Shown piece by piece: positions 1-6,801 of a DNA stretch of 16,917 nucleotides. The notes beneath the pieces are model-generated. The model made no database searches and was not told the DNA's origin. It saw only the letters and a list, made by a program, of their open reading frames with translations. The DNA is from Clostridiaceae bacterium UBA4839. Lineage in GTDB: Bacteria; Bacillota; Clostridia; Clostridiales; Caloramatoraceae. Each line of letters starts with the position of its first letter. Within the stretch, counting starts at the first letter, position 1. The stretch spans positions 1 to 16,917 of the forward strand of contig DHEX01000100.1 in assembly GCA_002400085.1 (NCBI GenBank), in the 5' to 3' direction. The position numbers and the translations under genes were made by a program.

Positions 1-145
1 TTTCTTAATTAATATTATTTAATAAATTGTATAAGATAGAAAGAATATTTTATTCTGAAAAGATGGTATTATAATTATCTATATTGATGAAGTTCTATAT
101 TAAAAAAATCAATAATAATAGCATAATAAACTTATGTCTTTCATA
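1..145. other. AT-rich non-coding left edge
   Basis: Very AT-rich stretch with no open frame that has a ribosome binding site. I see nothing in it beyond the promoter candidate that follows it. Confidence 0.5.
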
Positions 146-174
146 TTGACTTTTTATATAAATTAAGATAGCAT
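146..174 (+). promoter_or_regulatory. candidate sigma-A promoter for the C_GCAxxG_C_C gene
   Basis: TTGACT (146-151) is followed after 17 bases by TAGCAT (169-174). The -35 box has five of six consensus bases and the -10 box four. The gene start at 201 lies about 20 bases past the expected transcript start, with an AAGGAGG ribosome binding site at 185-191 between them. The position fits well but the -10 box is weak. Confidence 0.35.
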
Positions 175-200
175 TAAAGTAAATAAGGAGGAGAAGATAA

Positions 201-650
201 ATGAATACACAAATTGATTTTGAACGAATTCATAATTTGGCAGAAGAATATTATAGGAGTGGAGATTTTTACTGTTCAGAGGCCATTGTCAAGACCATAA
301 AGGATGAATTTCAATTACCGATGTCTGATGCTATAATTGCTGCTGCTTCAGGTTTTCCAGTGGGCATGGGTGGCTCGGGGTGTACTTGTGGTGCTGTTGC
401 AGGTGGAATCATTGCATTAGGACTTTTCTTTGGAAGAACTCAACCCAAGGATGAAAAGGTTAATCATACTATGGAACTTGCTAATGAATTACATAATGAG
501 TTTAAAAAAAGTCATAAATCACTATGCTGTAGAGTATTAACAAAGGACATGAAACTTGGCTCTCCTAAACATATGGAACAATGTATATCTTTCACTGGGG
601 AAGTGGCAGAGAAAGTTGCAAGGATGATTGTTAGAGAGTTAGATAAATAA
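201..650 (+). CDS. C_GCAxxG_C_C family protein
   Basis: A 149-residue soluble protein of the C_GCAxxG_C_C family, named after its conserved cysteine pattern. Cysteines visible are C25 (FYCSEA), C61 and C63 in the glycine-rich GSGCTCGAVAGG block, the pair C109/C110, and C128. This arrangement suggests metal or redox-cofactor binding, but the biochemical role of the family is not established, and some members are annotated as putative redox-active proteins. There is no signal peptide; the hydrophobic IIALGLFFG run after the GCxCG block is short and part of the family fold. The start is set by a strong AAGGAGG about 8 bases upstream. It appears to be a single-gene transcript, with a large inverted repeat after the stop. 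It may be host chromosomal DNA beside the mobile element, or cargo. Confidence 0.85.
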   Translation: MNTQIDFERIHNLAEEYYRSGDFYCSEAIVKTIKDEFQLPMSDAIIAAASGFPVGMGGSGCTCGAVAGGIIALGLFFGRTQPKDEKVNHTMELANELHNEFKKSHKSLCCRVLTKDMKLGSPKHMEQCISFTGEVAEKVARMIVRELDK

Positions 651-705
651 AGCGTAAAAATTAAACTAAGGAGATCGTTTTCTAAATATAAAGGTTCATA
701 TAAAA

Positions 706-748
706 TGCACCTACAAAGTTAAATTTATTGTCTAACTTTTGGGGTGCA
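706..748. terminator. imperfect hairpin between convergent genes, possible bidirectional terminator
   Basis: Arms 706-721 and 733-748 pair as TGCACC plus AAAGTTA against TAACTTT plus GGTGCA, with a three-base internal mismatch and an 11-base loop. It lies between the rightward gene ending at 650 and the leftward gene ending at 796. There is no strong T-run after the rightward arm, so terminator function is an inference from position. Confidence 0.4.
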
Positions 749-795
749 CTTCATATTTCTAGTTCTTCCTCAAAGACAGTTAATTGAGAGAATTT

Positions 796-1314
796 TTATA
801 CTTTTATTTTCTTAAAAAAATTTCTTTCAGGATGACATGGGACATTAAAATTATATCCCATCTTGTTCATTTCCTGCATTTTAATCAGTAATAAATTTAT
901 ATCAGAATTTAAAATACCAGCAATTTGAACTATATCGTGGCCATCTCTTGCAAGTTCTAAAACCTCATCATTATCTAAAAGCAGATGTGCAGCAAAGGCA
1001 TTGGCAACATATTCTGTATCATTTTTCATATTAAATAGAGTAAACTCTTTAAGTCCAGTTTCAGCTAGATTACGGTGGTAGGTATCATGCCCTATTTCAT
1101 GCGCTAGGACCATGTGGCGTAAACAATCATCTAAGTTATTATTAAGTAGAACGATCCGTTGCTTCCAACGATAGGTATACATTCCTAGTAGCTCTTGATA
1201 ATGTCCATAATATATTTTAATACCAAGCTCACCTGCAATTTGTAAAGCATTCCTTGTTCCAATATGTTTCACAATATCATTTGCTTTTTTAAATATTCCA
1301 AAAGAGTCAATCAA
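796..1314 (-). CDS. ImmA/IrrE family zinc metallopeptidase
   Basis: 172 residues. The zinc-protease HExxH motif is clear as AHEIGHD in the middle of the protein, with a downstream NTEYVANAFAAHLL segment that supplies the third, acidic zinc ligand typical of ImmA/IrrE (COG2856) proteins. In ICEBs1 the ImmA protease cleaves the XRE repressor ImmR to release the element; here the gene lies 67 bases downstream of an XRE repressor gene on the same strand, so the same anti-repressor role is inferred. The start is probably TTG at 1314: AGGAGG (complement of 1322-1327) sits 7 bases upstream and no ATG fits. Length is normal for the family. The SOS or quorum signal that would activate it is not visible here. 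Confidence 0.9.
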   Translation of the reverse strand: MIDSFGIFKKANDIVKHIGTRNALQIAGELGIKIYYGHYQELLGMYTYRWKQRIVLLNNNLDDCLRHMVLAHEIGHDTYHRNLAETGLKEFTLFNMKNDTEYVANAFAAHLLLDNDEVLELARDGHDIVQIAGILNSDINLLLIKMQEMNKMGYNFNVPCHPERNFFKKIKV

Positions 1315-1381
1315 AATAGCACCTCCTAAAAAGAAGACTACTCCCTATTTGTCTACTAAATGATTACCCATAAATTAAATA

Positions 1382-1795
1382 TTAATCGCTGTCTTTTCTA
1401 TATTTCTTAGGAGTGTACTTTCTATTTTCTTTCTTTGCATCCCAATAGGCCTGTTGCAAAGCTTGCATAACTGCATCTTTATCAGATTCAGATAATTCAC
1501 CTCCTGCAAACAAGCCGCCTATTTCTGCCACAAGTTCTTCTGCTTGTTTTGCACCACGATAACCATATCTTTCACTTGCCCTTGTAATAAATTCATCGCC
1601 TTCATTTCGTAGATAATTTACATCTACATCCAATATATTAGCGAGGGTTGTATAGATTTCTCTATTTTTAGGATAGGTCGTACCGCTTTCATAATAATTA
1701 ACTGTTCGTAAAGAAATACCAGCTTTTTCAGCTAACTCAGCTTGGGTTAATCCATTTTTTTTGCGAAGGTCACGGAGTTTTTCACCGAATTTCAT
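1382..1795 (-). CDS. XRE-family transcriptional repressor
   Basis: About 137 residues. The N-terminal helix-turn-helix of Cro/CI type spans roughly residues 4-60 (LTQAELAEKAGISLRTVNYY, then YESGTTYPK). The C-terminal half is charged and helical, with no peptidase motif, so inactivation would need a partner such as the ImmA-like protease encoded downstream. Two in-frame ATGs exist at 1801 and 1795. The AAAGGAGG site abuts the first directly and stands six bases from the second, so 1795 is preferred. The gene faces a divergent control region with two palindromes that are likely its operators, suggesting autoregulation and control of the rightward gene at 2014. It is likely the master repressor of the mobile element. 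Confidence 0.9.
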   Translation of the reverse strand: MKFGEKLRDLRKKNGLTQAELAEKAGISLRTVNYYESGTTYPKNREIYTTLANILDVDVNYLRNEGDEFITRASERYGYRGAKQAEELVAEIGGLFAGGELSESDKDAVMQALQQAYWDAKKENRKYTPKKYRKDSD

Positions 1796-1822
1796 ATTCA
1801 TCCTCCTTTAAGAGTTTATAAT

Positions 1823-1839
1823 ATGCAATATGGTTGCAT
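1823..1839. promoter_or_regulatory. operator-like palindrome O1
   Basis: ATGCAA-N5-TTGCAT, a perfect inverted repeat of six-base arms. It lies in the leader of the XRE gene, just upstream of its ribosome binding site, and matches O2 in both arms and in spacing. Likely a binding site of the XRE repressor dimer. Confidence 0.6.
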
Positions 1840-1857
1840 TAAAGTTAATCAAATCTA

Positions 1858-1886
1858 TTGACAATAGAAACTGTGTTGCATATAAT
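1858..1886 (+). promoter_or_regulatory. consensus sigma-A promoter, rightward
   Basis: TTGACA (1858-1863), a 17-base spacer, and TATAAT (1881-1886): perfect in both boxes and in spacing. The transcript would start near 1893 and read towards the gene at 2014. O2 (1894-1910) covers the expected start point, and an extra TTGCAT half-site (1876-1881) overlaps the -10 box, so repression by the XRE protein is expected. Confidence 0.8.
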
Positions 1887-1893
1887 TAACTTA

Positions 1894-1910
1894 ATGCAAG
1901 ATATTTGCAT
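1894..1910. promoter_or_regulatory. operator-like palindrome O2
   Basis: ATGCAA-N5-TTGCAT, identical to O1 in arms and spacing. It covers the expected start point of the rightward promoter and lies just downstream of the leftward -10 box, so one bound repressor could affect both directions. Confidence 0.65.
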
Positions 1911-1914
1911 ATTT

Positions 1915-1943
1915 ATAATACTTTAAATTGCACATGTTGTCAA
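1915..1943 (-). promoter_or_regulatory. sigma-A promoter, leftward, for XRE-ImmA genes
   Basis: On the minus strand TTGACA (1943-1938) is followed after 17 bases by TATTAT (1920-1915), one base off the -10 consensus. Transcription would begin near 1908, inside O2, and run into the XRE gene with a leader of about 110 bases that contains O1. Confidence 0.65.
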
Positions 1944-1948
1944 CAAAA

Positions 1949-1974
1949 ATTATGGTTGTAAATATTACCATAAT
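1949..1974. repeat. inverted repeat in the leader of the 2014 gene
   Basis: ATTATGGT (1949-1956) pairs with ACCATAAT (1967-1974) across a 10-base loop. It falls in the rightward leader between the promoter and the ribosome binding site. It could be a further protein site or an RNA hairpin; nothing decides between these. Confidence 0.35.
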
Positions 1975-2013
1975 ATAAAAGTTGTAATGGTAGAATAAGG
2001 GGGATAGAGAATT

Positions 2014-2574
2014 ATGAGAAAAACTAAGATGATGAAAAGTATTTCAAGAATGTATGAGGGGATGCAGCTTGATGAAGAACAGGTTTTTAGAAAGGCAAAA
2101 TTACTACTTGTAATTTACCGAGATGTAGTATGGACATCAATTAAAGAAGTAAATTATGTTAAGGAAGTATGTACTGCTTATTATAGCAATGATTTATCTC
2201 TTGCACTTACTTATTTAAATGATTTTGCACCTACAGAAAGAAAAGAAGATTTTATGGAGAAAGTATCTGGTATCTTTGAAACGAAATGGATGATAGATTT
2301 AATAGATACAGCCATGATAAAGATTTATGATTATCACCATAATGGAAAGTTATATCATGAAATACTATCAAAATGCTATATTACAGCATATACAATGACA
2401 GAGGGGGAAATGTTAGAAGCACTTTGCATGGAGAGATCAAACTTTTATATAAAGAAAAAAGAAGCAATAAAACTCTTTGGAATAGCATTATGGGGATATG
2501 CGCTTCCAAGATATCAGGAATTATTAATAGAAAATAACGAATATACAGTACATTCAAATTCATATTTTTACTAG
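2014..2574 (+). CDS. ArpU/sigma-like small regulatory protein, element-borne
   Basis: 186 residues, soluble and mostly helical. The C-terminal third (MTEGEMLEALCMERSNFYIKKKEAIKLFGIALWG, given here in parts: MTEGEMLEAL, MERSNFYIKKKEAI) looks like a sigma-70 region-4 or ArpU-type helix-turn-helix, with the recognition helix around SNFYIKKKEA. I know similar proteins as hypothetical genes beside XRE/ImmA pairs in Firmicute mobile elements; no function has been shown that I can name. It is the first gene on the rightward side of the divergent control region, with an AAGGGGGAT ribosome binding site about 9 bases ahead of ATG 2014, so it should be switched on when the XRE repressor is removed. It may act as the activator of later element genes. 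The role is inferred from position and fold resemblance only. Confidence 0.7.
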   Translation: MRKTKMMKSISRMYEGMQLDEEQVFRKAKLLLVIYRDVVWTSIKEVNYVKEVCTAYYSNDLSLALTYLNDFAPTERKEDFMEKVSGIFETKWMIDLIDTAMIKIYDYHHNGKLYHEILSKCYITAYTMTEGEMLEALCMERSNFYIKKKEAIKLFGIALWGYALPRYQELLIENNEYTVHSNSYFY

Positions 2575-2688
2575 CAGACTAATTGCATACTAAATACATA
2601 CTCATTGCGTACTGACATTGGACAAGCAGTGTTCTATACTATGTATTATGGAGGAGTATGGCATAAATTAAATAAAGAAAAATAATGA

Positions 2689-2716
2689 GCCTTGGCATTT
2701 GAAAAAGTGCCAGGGC
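2689..2716 (+). repeat. hairpin GCCTTGGCA / TGCCAGGGC
   Basis: Nine-base-pair stem with one G-T pair and a 10-base loop (2698-2707), in the gap after the ArpU-like gene. The sequence after it is not a clean T-run, so it may be a weak first terminator or a leader structure ahead of the strong terminator at 2756. Confidence 0.45.
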
Positions 2717-2755
2717 CATATTTATGCCCTCTTCTAAATAATACGGCAGATAAAG

Positions 2756-2791
2756 AGCCGAGAATAACATTTTGTTATTCTCGGCTTTTTT
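2756..2791 (+). terminator. strong intrinsic terminator
   Basis: A perfect 14-base-pair stem, 2756-2769 (AGCCGAGAATAACA) with 2773-2786, a TTT loop, and a run of six T's (2786-2791). It ends transcription coming from the rightward control-region promoter, which separates the 2014 gene from the sigma-like gene. Confidence 0.9.
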
Positions 2792-2815
2792 ATTGCCCAA
2801 AATTAGGGAGGCAGT

Positions 2816-2854
2816 ATGAAACGCTGGGAAACTTATATTGCTAGATACCCATGA
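2816..2854 (+). other. 12-codon ORF with good ribosome binding site
   Basis: ATG at 2816 with GGGAGG (2806-2811) just before it encodes MKRWETYIARYP and stops. It precedes the sigma-like gene by 52 bases. It could be a leader peptide, or the first residues of a decayed gene; the wording resembles the N-terminus of SIS-domain isomerase-like proteins, but that is a faint impression. Confidence 0.25.
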
Positions 2855-2906
2855 TCCTTTGATTTTTTCTAATCAAAATAAAAAAGAAAAAATTGGAGGA
2901 ATGGAA

Positions 2907-3371
2907 ATGGCAAATTTTATGAATGGTTATGGTCTTCAAGTAATTAAAGGTAAAAACAAAGAAAGGTATTTTGTTTCATTTACAGATGGTGATGGTGAAT
3001 ATCAAAGAGTTGAAATTAATTTTGGTATTTACTCTGCTTTATTTGAATTAAATAAAAGAGATAGAAATCTTACACGATCAGATGAAAGGAATCTAGAATA
3101 TTCAGAGCTTACAGATGAAACACTAATTAGAAGAGCCTTTGAAAAACCAAAAGGTATAGAAGAAATTATATTAGAAAAAGAAATGAAAAAGTTATTCTGG
3201 AAAGCTATTGGAGAATTAACTGATGTTCAAAGAAAAAGATTACTTTTATATTATGATTGCGGTCTTACATTAAAAGAAATTGCAAATTTGGAAAACTGCT
3301 CAATCCGTGCAATTAAGTACAGTATAGACATTGCAAAAAGTAAATTAGAAGAAAAGATAAGAAAGTTTTAA
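2907..3371 (+). CDS. sigma-70 region-4-like transcription factor
   Basis: About 154 residues. The C-terminal 60 residues form a sigma-70 region-4 helix-turn-helix: ELTDVQRKRLLLYYDCGLTL, then KEIANLENCSIRAIKYSIDIAKSK. The N-terminal part (YGLQVIKGKNKERYFVSFTDG) resembles the beta-rich front of sigma-like proteins found in Clostridial mobile elements; there is no region 2, so it is unlikely to be a full sigma factor by itself. The frame is open from 2838, but GGAGGA (2895-2900) sits six bases before ATG 2907 and directly against ATG 2901, so 2907 is preferred. It is flanked by intrinsic terminators and so seems a separate transcript. It likely regulates element genes such as the structured RNA or the recombinases. 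Confidence 0.8.
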   Translation: MANFMNGYGLQVIKGKNKERYFVSFTDGDGEYQRVEINFGIYSALFELNKRDRNLTRSDERNLEYSELTDETLIRRAFEKPKGIEEIILEKEMKKLFWKAIGELTDVQRKRLLLYYDCGLTLKEIANLENCSIRAIKYSIDIAKSKLEEKIRKF

Positions 3372-3403
3372 ATTTAGACTTCAAAAATAGGGTTCAAATG
3401 TGG

Positions 3404-3446
3404 AAACAGGTGAAGGGATATTTTTTCTCTTCTCTGTTTTTATTTT
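3404..3446 (+). terminator. intrinsic terminator after the sigma-like gene
   Basis: AAACAG (3404-3409) plus GAAGGGA (3412-3418) pair with TCTCTTC (3426-3432) plus CTGTTT (3434-3439), with a small internal loop and one G-T pair. The second arm runs into a T-rich tail (3437-3445). It lies 33 bases past the stop codon. Confidence 0.7.
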
Positions 3447-3480
3447 GAACAACAGGTTGTACTTTGAAAACTTAATATCC

Positions 3481-3770
3481 GATTTCATAAATACTTTAGC
3501 TGATAAGCCAAAGATGGAAAAGCGACAAAGGAAGATGCGCCAAGACCACCTGTATAAAATATATTTTATATAAAAGTCGGCTTTCTAAGGTAAAGAGCGG
3601 TACCCATCTGTTCCTAAAAATAATCTATGGTAGATTGTTCGCCACAACCTTGTCAGCCTATAATGATACTTCTGCCTAGCCACAGACATCCCAATGGGGG
3701 CAGCCAGCGGAGATCCCGGTGGAGGTGAAATGCCTATGATGAAGTCTAACTAACTTTAGTTTATGAAATC
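3481..3770 (+). ncRNA. large structured non-coding RNA, possibly raiA-motif type
   Basis: This stretch lacks any convincing reading frame and is richer in G and C than its surroundings. Its ends pair: GATTTCATAAA (3481-3491) is the exact reverse complement of TTTATGAAATC (3760-3770), closing a domain of about 290 bases. Inside are a hairpin AATCTA/TAGATT (3622-3627, 3631-3636), a TATAAAAT/ATTTTATA hairpin (3553-3570), an AAGCC/GGCTT pairing (3505-3509, 3579-3583), and an uninterrupted purine-rich block (3696-3734) that looks conserved rather than random. Two further hairpins follow, GTGTTG/CAACAC (3798-3829) and AATATTAA/TTAATATT (3832-3862). A TAATAT -10-like box (3473-3478) lies just upstream, without a clear -35. 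Large RNAs of the raiA class are reported in Clostridia and in integrative conjugative elements, which fits, but I cannot confirm the class by eye. Confidence 0.55.
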
Positions 3771-3871
3771 GCCCTTTAAACCTTTGTAAGGCTTTGTGTG
3801 TTGGGGATAGTAGTGTCTAAGTACAACACGAAATATTAATAAATATTTTTTGTTTTAATATTAGAAACCAT

Positions 3872-3936
3872 GGGGATCGCTTATTTAAGGCAATATATTA
3901 TATATTTTTTTACCAAATAAGGCGGTCCCTATTTTT
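3872..3936 (+). terminator. intrinsic terminator after the structured RNA
   Basis: GGGGATCGCTTATTT (3872-3886) pairs with AAATAAGGCGGTCCC (3915-3929), with a one-base bulge and G-T pairs, around a 28-base AT-rich loop. A short T-run (3932-3936) follows. It would end the RNA ahead of the recombinase operon. Confidence 0.65.
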
Positions 3937-4032
3937 GTGATATTAAGAAGATGAGAAAAAAGATATTTATGATAGTAAAAATTAAAGTTAATAAAATTGA
4001 TTTAAAAATTACATAGAAATGGAGGAATAGAG

Positions 4033-4194
4033 ATGACAAAGGAGCAATCAGTCAGAGAAGTAGAATATAAAATGACATTAAAACTGTTAAATATATTACT
4101 AAATAGAGGGATTATTACTAATGAAGAGTACTCAAGAATAGATGAATTAAACCGTCTGACCTTTTCTCCAGAACTTGCAGAAGTATATCTGTAA
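4033..4194 (+). CDS. SHOCT-like micro-protein ahead of recombinases
   Basis: 53 residues, started at ATG 4033 behind GGAGGAATAG. The segment LLNRGIITNEEYSRIDELN matches the SHOCT pattern, a short helical hairpin with a G-x-I-T-x-E-E-Y/F core seen at the C-termini of many bacterial proteins and as stand-alone small proteins. I know similar stand-alone proteins directly upstream of Firmicute serine recombinases, where their role is unknown; they may act in oligomerisation or DNA binding. It lies 80 bases before the first recombinase and is probably in the same transcript. Confidence 0.7.
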   Translation: MTKEQSVREVEYKMTLKLLNILLNRGIITNEEYSRIDELNRLTFSPELAEVYL

Positions 4195-4274
4195 TAACAC
4201 TAGCTATAGAAGAACTCTTGTGGTAGTGTATGTTGCTAACAAGAAGTAAATATTTAAAGAAGGGAGGATAAACT

Positions 4275-5864
4275 ATGGTAAAGAAAGTTAAGAAAGTAAG
4301 GAAAATAGAACCTGTACACCAAAAAGTCATACTAGAATTACAGCCTAAAAAGAGAGTCTGTGCTTATGCAAGGGTAAGTACGAACTCTATAGATCAGCAA
4401 GGATCATTCCATGCTCAAGTAGATTATTACAAGAAATTTATAGGGAAAAGAGATGACTGGGAATATGCAGGTATTTATGCTGATGAAGCTAAAAGTGGTA
4501 CACAAGTAAAAAGAAGAGATGAATTTTTACAGATGATAAAAGACTGTGAAGACGGCAAGATTGATATGATTATTACTAAATCTGTAACAAGATTCGCTAG
4601 GAACACAGTAGATAGCATTGAAGCCATAAGAAAATTAAAACTACTTGGAATAGGAGTATATTTTGAAAAGGAAAATATCAATACTTTATCAGAAAAGAGT
4701 GAGATGCTATTAACCATATTAAGTTCCATAGCCCAAGGAGAATCAGAAACCATATCTACGAATAATAAATGGGGAATTAGAAAAAAATTTGAAGATGGAA
4801 CATTTAGATTCAGTACCCCTGCCTATGGATATACTAAGGATGAAGATGGACAATTGATCATAAATAAAGAAGAAGCTAAGGTTGTTCGAAGAATTTTCAA
4901 TGAGTATTTGAATGGTAAAGGCTTCTATGCAATAGCCAGAGGATTAAATGAAGATAATATACCAACCATACGCTCTGCAGAAGAATGGCAGGACAGTGTG
5001 ATAAAAGTAATTTTACAAAATCCTATTTATGAAGGAGATTTATTATTACAAAAGACGTATACAACTGAGATACTTCCCTTTCAAAGAAAAGTGAATAAAG
5101 GAGAATTGCCTAAGTATTTTATTGAAAATAATCATGAACCTATTATCTCTAGAAAACAAGGACAGCTGGTCCGTGAGATTTATGAGTATCGAAGAAATAA
5201 AATAGGGATAGATGATAGTGATAAATATAAAAACAGATATGAGTTCAGTAGCAGGATTATCTGCAGTGAATGTGGAAGCACCTTACGTAGACAAAAGATT
5301 TATATAGGTAAACCTTATGAGAAAATCCAGTGGTGCTGTATTCAACATATAAGAGATATTAATAAATGCAGTATGAAAGCTGTAAGGGAAGATATTATAA
5401 AAGAAGCCTTTCTTACCATGTGGAACAAGTTAGTAAGTAACTACATAGATATCTTACATCCACTTCTTGAGTCCTTAAAAGATTTAAGAACCAATGAAGA
5501 GCAGGAAGAAGAGATAAAAGACTTAAACAACAAAATAATGGAACTAACAGAGCAGAGTCATATCCTAAGTAGAGTAGTATCGAAAGGGTATATTGACTCT
5601 GCTGTTTTTATAGAAAGACAAAATGTCCTCACAGTAGAAATAGAGGCGACAAGGAAAAGGAGAAACCAACTGCTAGATAATAACGGTTTTGAAAAGGAGA
5701 TAGAAGGAACTTTACGATTACTAGACATTATAAGATATAACTCAGAGATCATGGAAGACTATGATGAAAACCTATTTATCCATACAGTAGATAAAATCAT
5801 TATAGGAAAAGATTATGAAGTTACATTCAGACTGATTAATAATCTAGAGCTAACAGAATATTAA
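4275..5864 (+). CDS. large serine recombinase 1
   Basis: 529 residues, the usual size of a TnpX/TndX-type large serine recombinase that cuts and rejoins DNA at the ends of a mobile element. Domains in order: N-terminal resolvase catalytic domain (about 27-170), with the nucleophile Ser35 in YARVST and the arginine-bearing KSVTRFARNTVDS block; recombinase domain (about 185-290); zinc ribbon with C330/C333 and C354 (or C355)/C365; and a long charged coiled coil (about 395-480) that controls directionality in this family. The block usually written as EESRxxSxN reads GESETISTN here, a small divergence at the end of the catalytic domain. GGGAGG (4262-4267) sets the start. It heads a three-recombinase operon, with the next start 20 bases after its stop. 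Confidence 0.93.
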   Translation: MVKKVKKVRKIEPVHQKVILELQPKKRVCAYARVSTNSIDQQGSFHAQVDYYKKFIGKRDDWEYAGIYADEAKSGTQVKRRDEFLQMIKDCEDGKIDMIITKSVTRFARNTVDSIEAIRKLKLLGIGVYFEKENINTLSEKSEMLLTILSSIAQGESETISTNNKWGIRKKFEDGTFRFSTPAYGYTKDEDGQLIINKEEAKVVRRIFNEYLNGKGFYAIARGLNEDNIPTIRSAEEWQDSVIKVILQNPIYEGDLLLQKTYTTEILPFQRKVNKGELPKYFIENNHEPIISRKQGQLVREIYEYRRNKIGIDDSDKYKNRYEFSSRIICSECGSTLRRQKIYIGKPYEKIQWCCIQHIRDINKCSMKAVREDIIKEAFLTMWNKLVSNYIDILHPLLESLKDLRTNEEQEEEIKDLNNKIMELTEQSHILSRVVSKGYIDSAVFIERQNVLTVEIEATRKRRNQLLDNNGFEKEIEGTLRLLDIIRYNSEIMEDYDENLFIHTVDKIIIGKDYEVTFRLINNLELTEY

Positions 5865-5883
5865 GGAAAGTGAGGTGCTAGAT

Positions 5884-6801
5884 ATGCAAAGACATATGCC
5901 AATAGGCTATAAAATAGTAGATGGAAAAATAGTCCTTAATGTTGAAAAAGTAGAAGTAATACAAAAAATATTTAAAGACTATTTAAATGGAGTATCTATG
6001 ATTACCATAGCAAAGGAATTAACGGCTACAGGATTTCTTAATGCAAATAATAAGCCTAATTGGAATCATGGTTCTGTAGGCAGGATACTAGAAAACAGTA
6101 AATACTTGGGAGATAGTATGTATCCTCAAATAATAGATGAGGTCACCTTTGAATTAGTACAGCAACAAAGAAAAGCAAAAAATAAGAAATTAGGCAGAAC
6201 ACCTCAGATTAATACTAGGAAAAATCAAAGTGTATTTACCAGTAAATTAAAATGTGGAGAATGTGGGAATATTTATCGCAAATACATTGAACATGCAGGA
6301 AGACCATCAGAAAAGAGTAACTGGAAATGTAAAAGATACATCTACCAGAATAGGGTTCATTGCAGAAACTTATTTCTAACTGGAAAAGATATAGAAAATA
6401 TTTTTATATCAGCAACAAATAAAATTTTATCAAGAATGTGGATATTAGATAAAGAAAAGAAAAAAGAACCATCAAAGATGACTATTGAAATTAGAAATTT
6501 AGAAGAACGAATCAAAGAGCTAGAAGACGAAAAACAATTTTCATCAAAGGAACTAGCAGAATTAATATTTAAAAGAGCAAAAGCCTATTACAAAATATCT
6601 AAAATAGATGATTATGATTACACGACTAAGAAAATTAAAGAGGAACTTCTTGATAAACAACCACTTACAGAATTTAATGAAGAATTATTTATAAATATAG
6701 TAGAAGAAATAATCATTTATAAGGATGGAAAGATTCAAGTGGAATATATAAATGGAATTATGATGGAGGAAGACTATGGTGAAATAAGAAAGGATGAATG
6801 A
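5884..6801 (+). CDS. serine recombinase-like protein lacking the catalytic domain
   Basis: About 305 residues. It begins directly in the recombinase (DNA-binding) domain (MPIGYKIVDGKIVLNVEK, then IFKDYLNGVSMITIAKEL), followed by a zinc ribbon with C124/C127 and C149/C160, and a shorter coiled coil (about 195-255). The whole resolvase domain with the serine nucleophile is absent. It is not a recent truncation: AGGTG (5873-5877) gives a properly placed start at ATG 5884 (an in-frame GTG at 5875 overlaps that site), the frame is intact, and no remnant of the catalytic domain remains upstream. It therefore cannot cut DNA but can plausibly bind att sites or pair with the full recombinases through the coiled coil. 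Its stop overlaps the start of the third recombinase. Confidence 0.88.
   Translation: MQRHMPIGYKIVDGKIVLNVEKVEVIQKIFKDYLNGVSMITIAKELTATGFLNANNKPNWNHGSVGRILENSKYLGDSMYPQIIDEVTFELVQQQRKAKNKKLGRTPQINTRKNQSVFTSKLKCGECGNIYRKYIEHAGRPSEKSNWKCKRYIYQNRVHCRNLFLTGKDIENIFISATNKILSRMWILDKEKKKEPSKMTIEIRNLEERIKELEDEKQFSSKELAELIFKRAKAYYKISKIDDYDYTTKKIKEELLDKQPLTEFNEELFINIVEEIIIYKDGKIQVEYINGIMMEEDYGEIRKDE

Noticed and set aside
2816..2854. SIS-domain isomerase gene
   Set aside because: Only 12 codons resemble the N-terminus and no further frame continues the family sequence, so no gene call was made.
3481..3862. Group I or group II intron
   Set aside because: No reverse transcriptase or homing endonuclease frame, no recognisable domain V, and it does not interrupt a gene.
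4118..4330. Minus-strand open frame over the SHOCT-like gene and recombinase start
   Set aside because: No ribosome binding site, low-complexity hydrophobic composition, and it is the shadow of supported genes on the plus strand.
5875..6801. Middle recombinase as a frameshifted fragment of recombinase 1
   Set aside because: Recombinase 1 is already complete with its own recombinase domain, zinc ribbon and coiled coil, and the middle gene has its own start signal.
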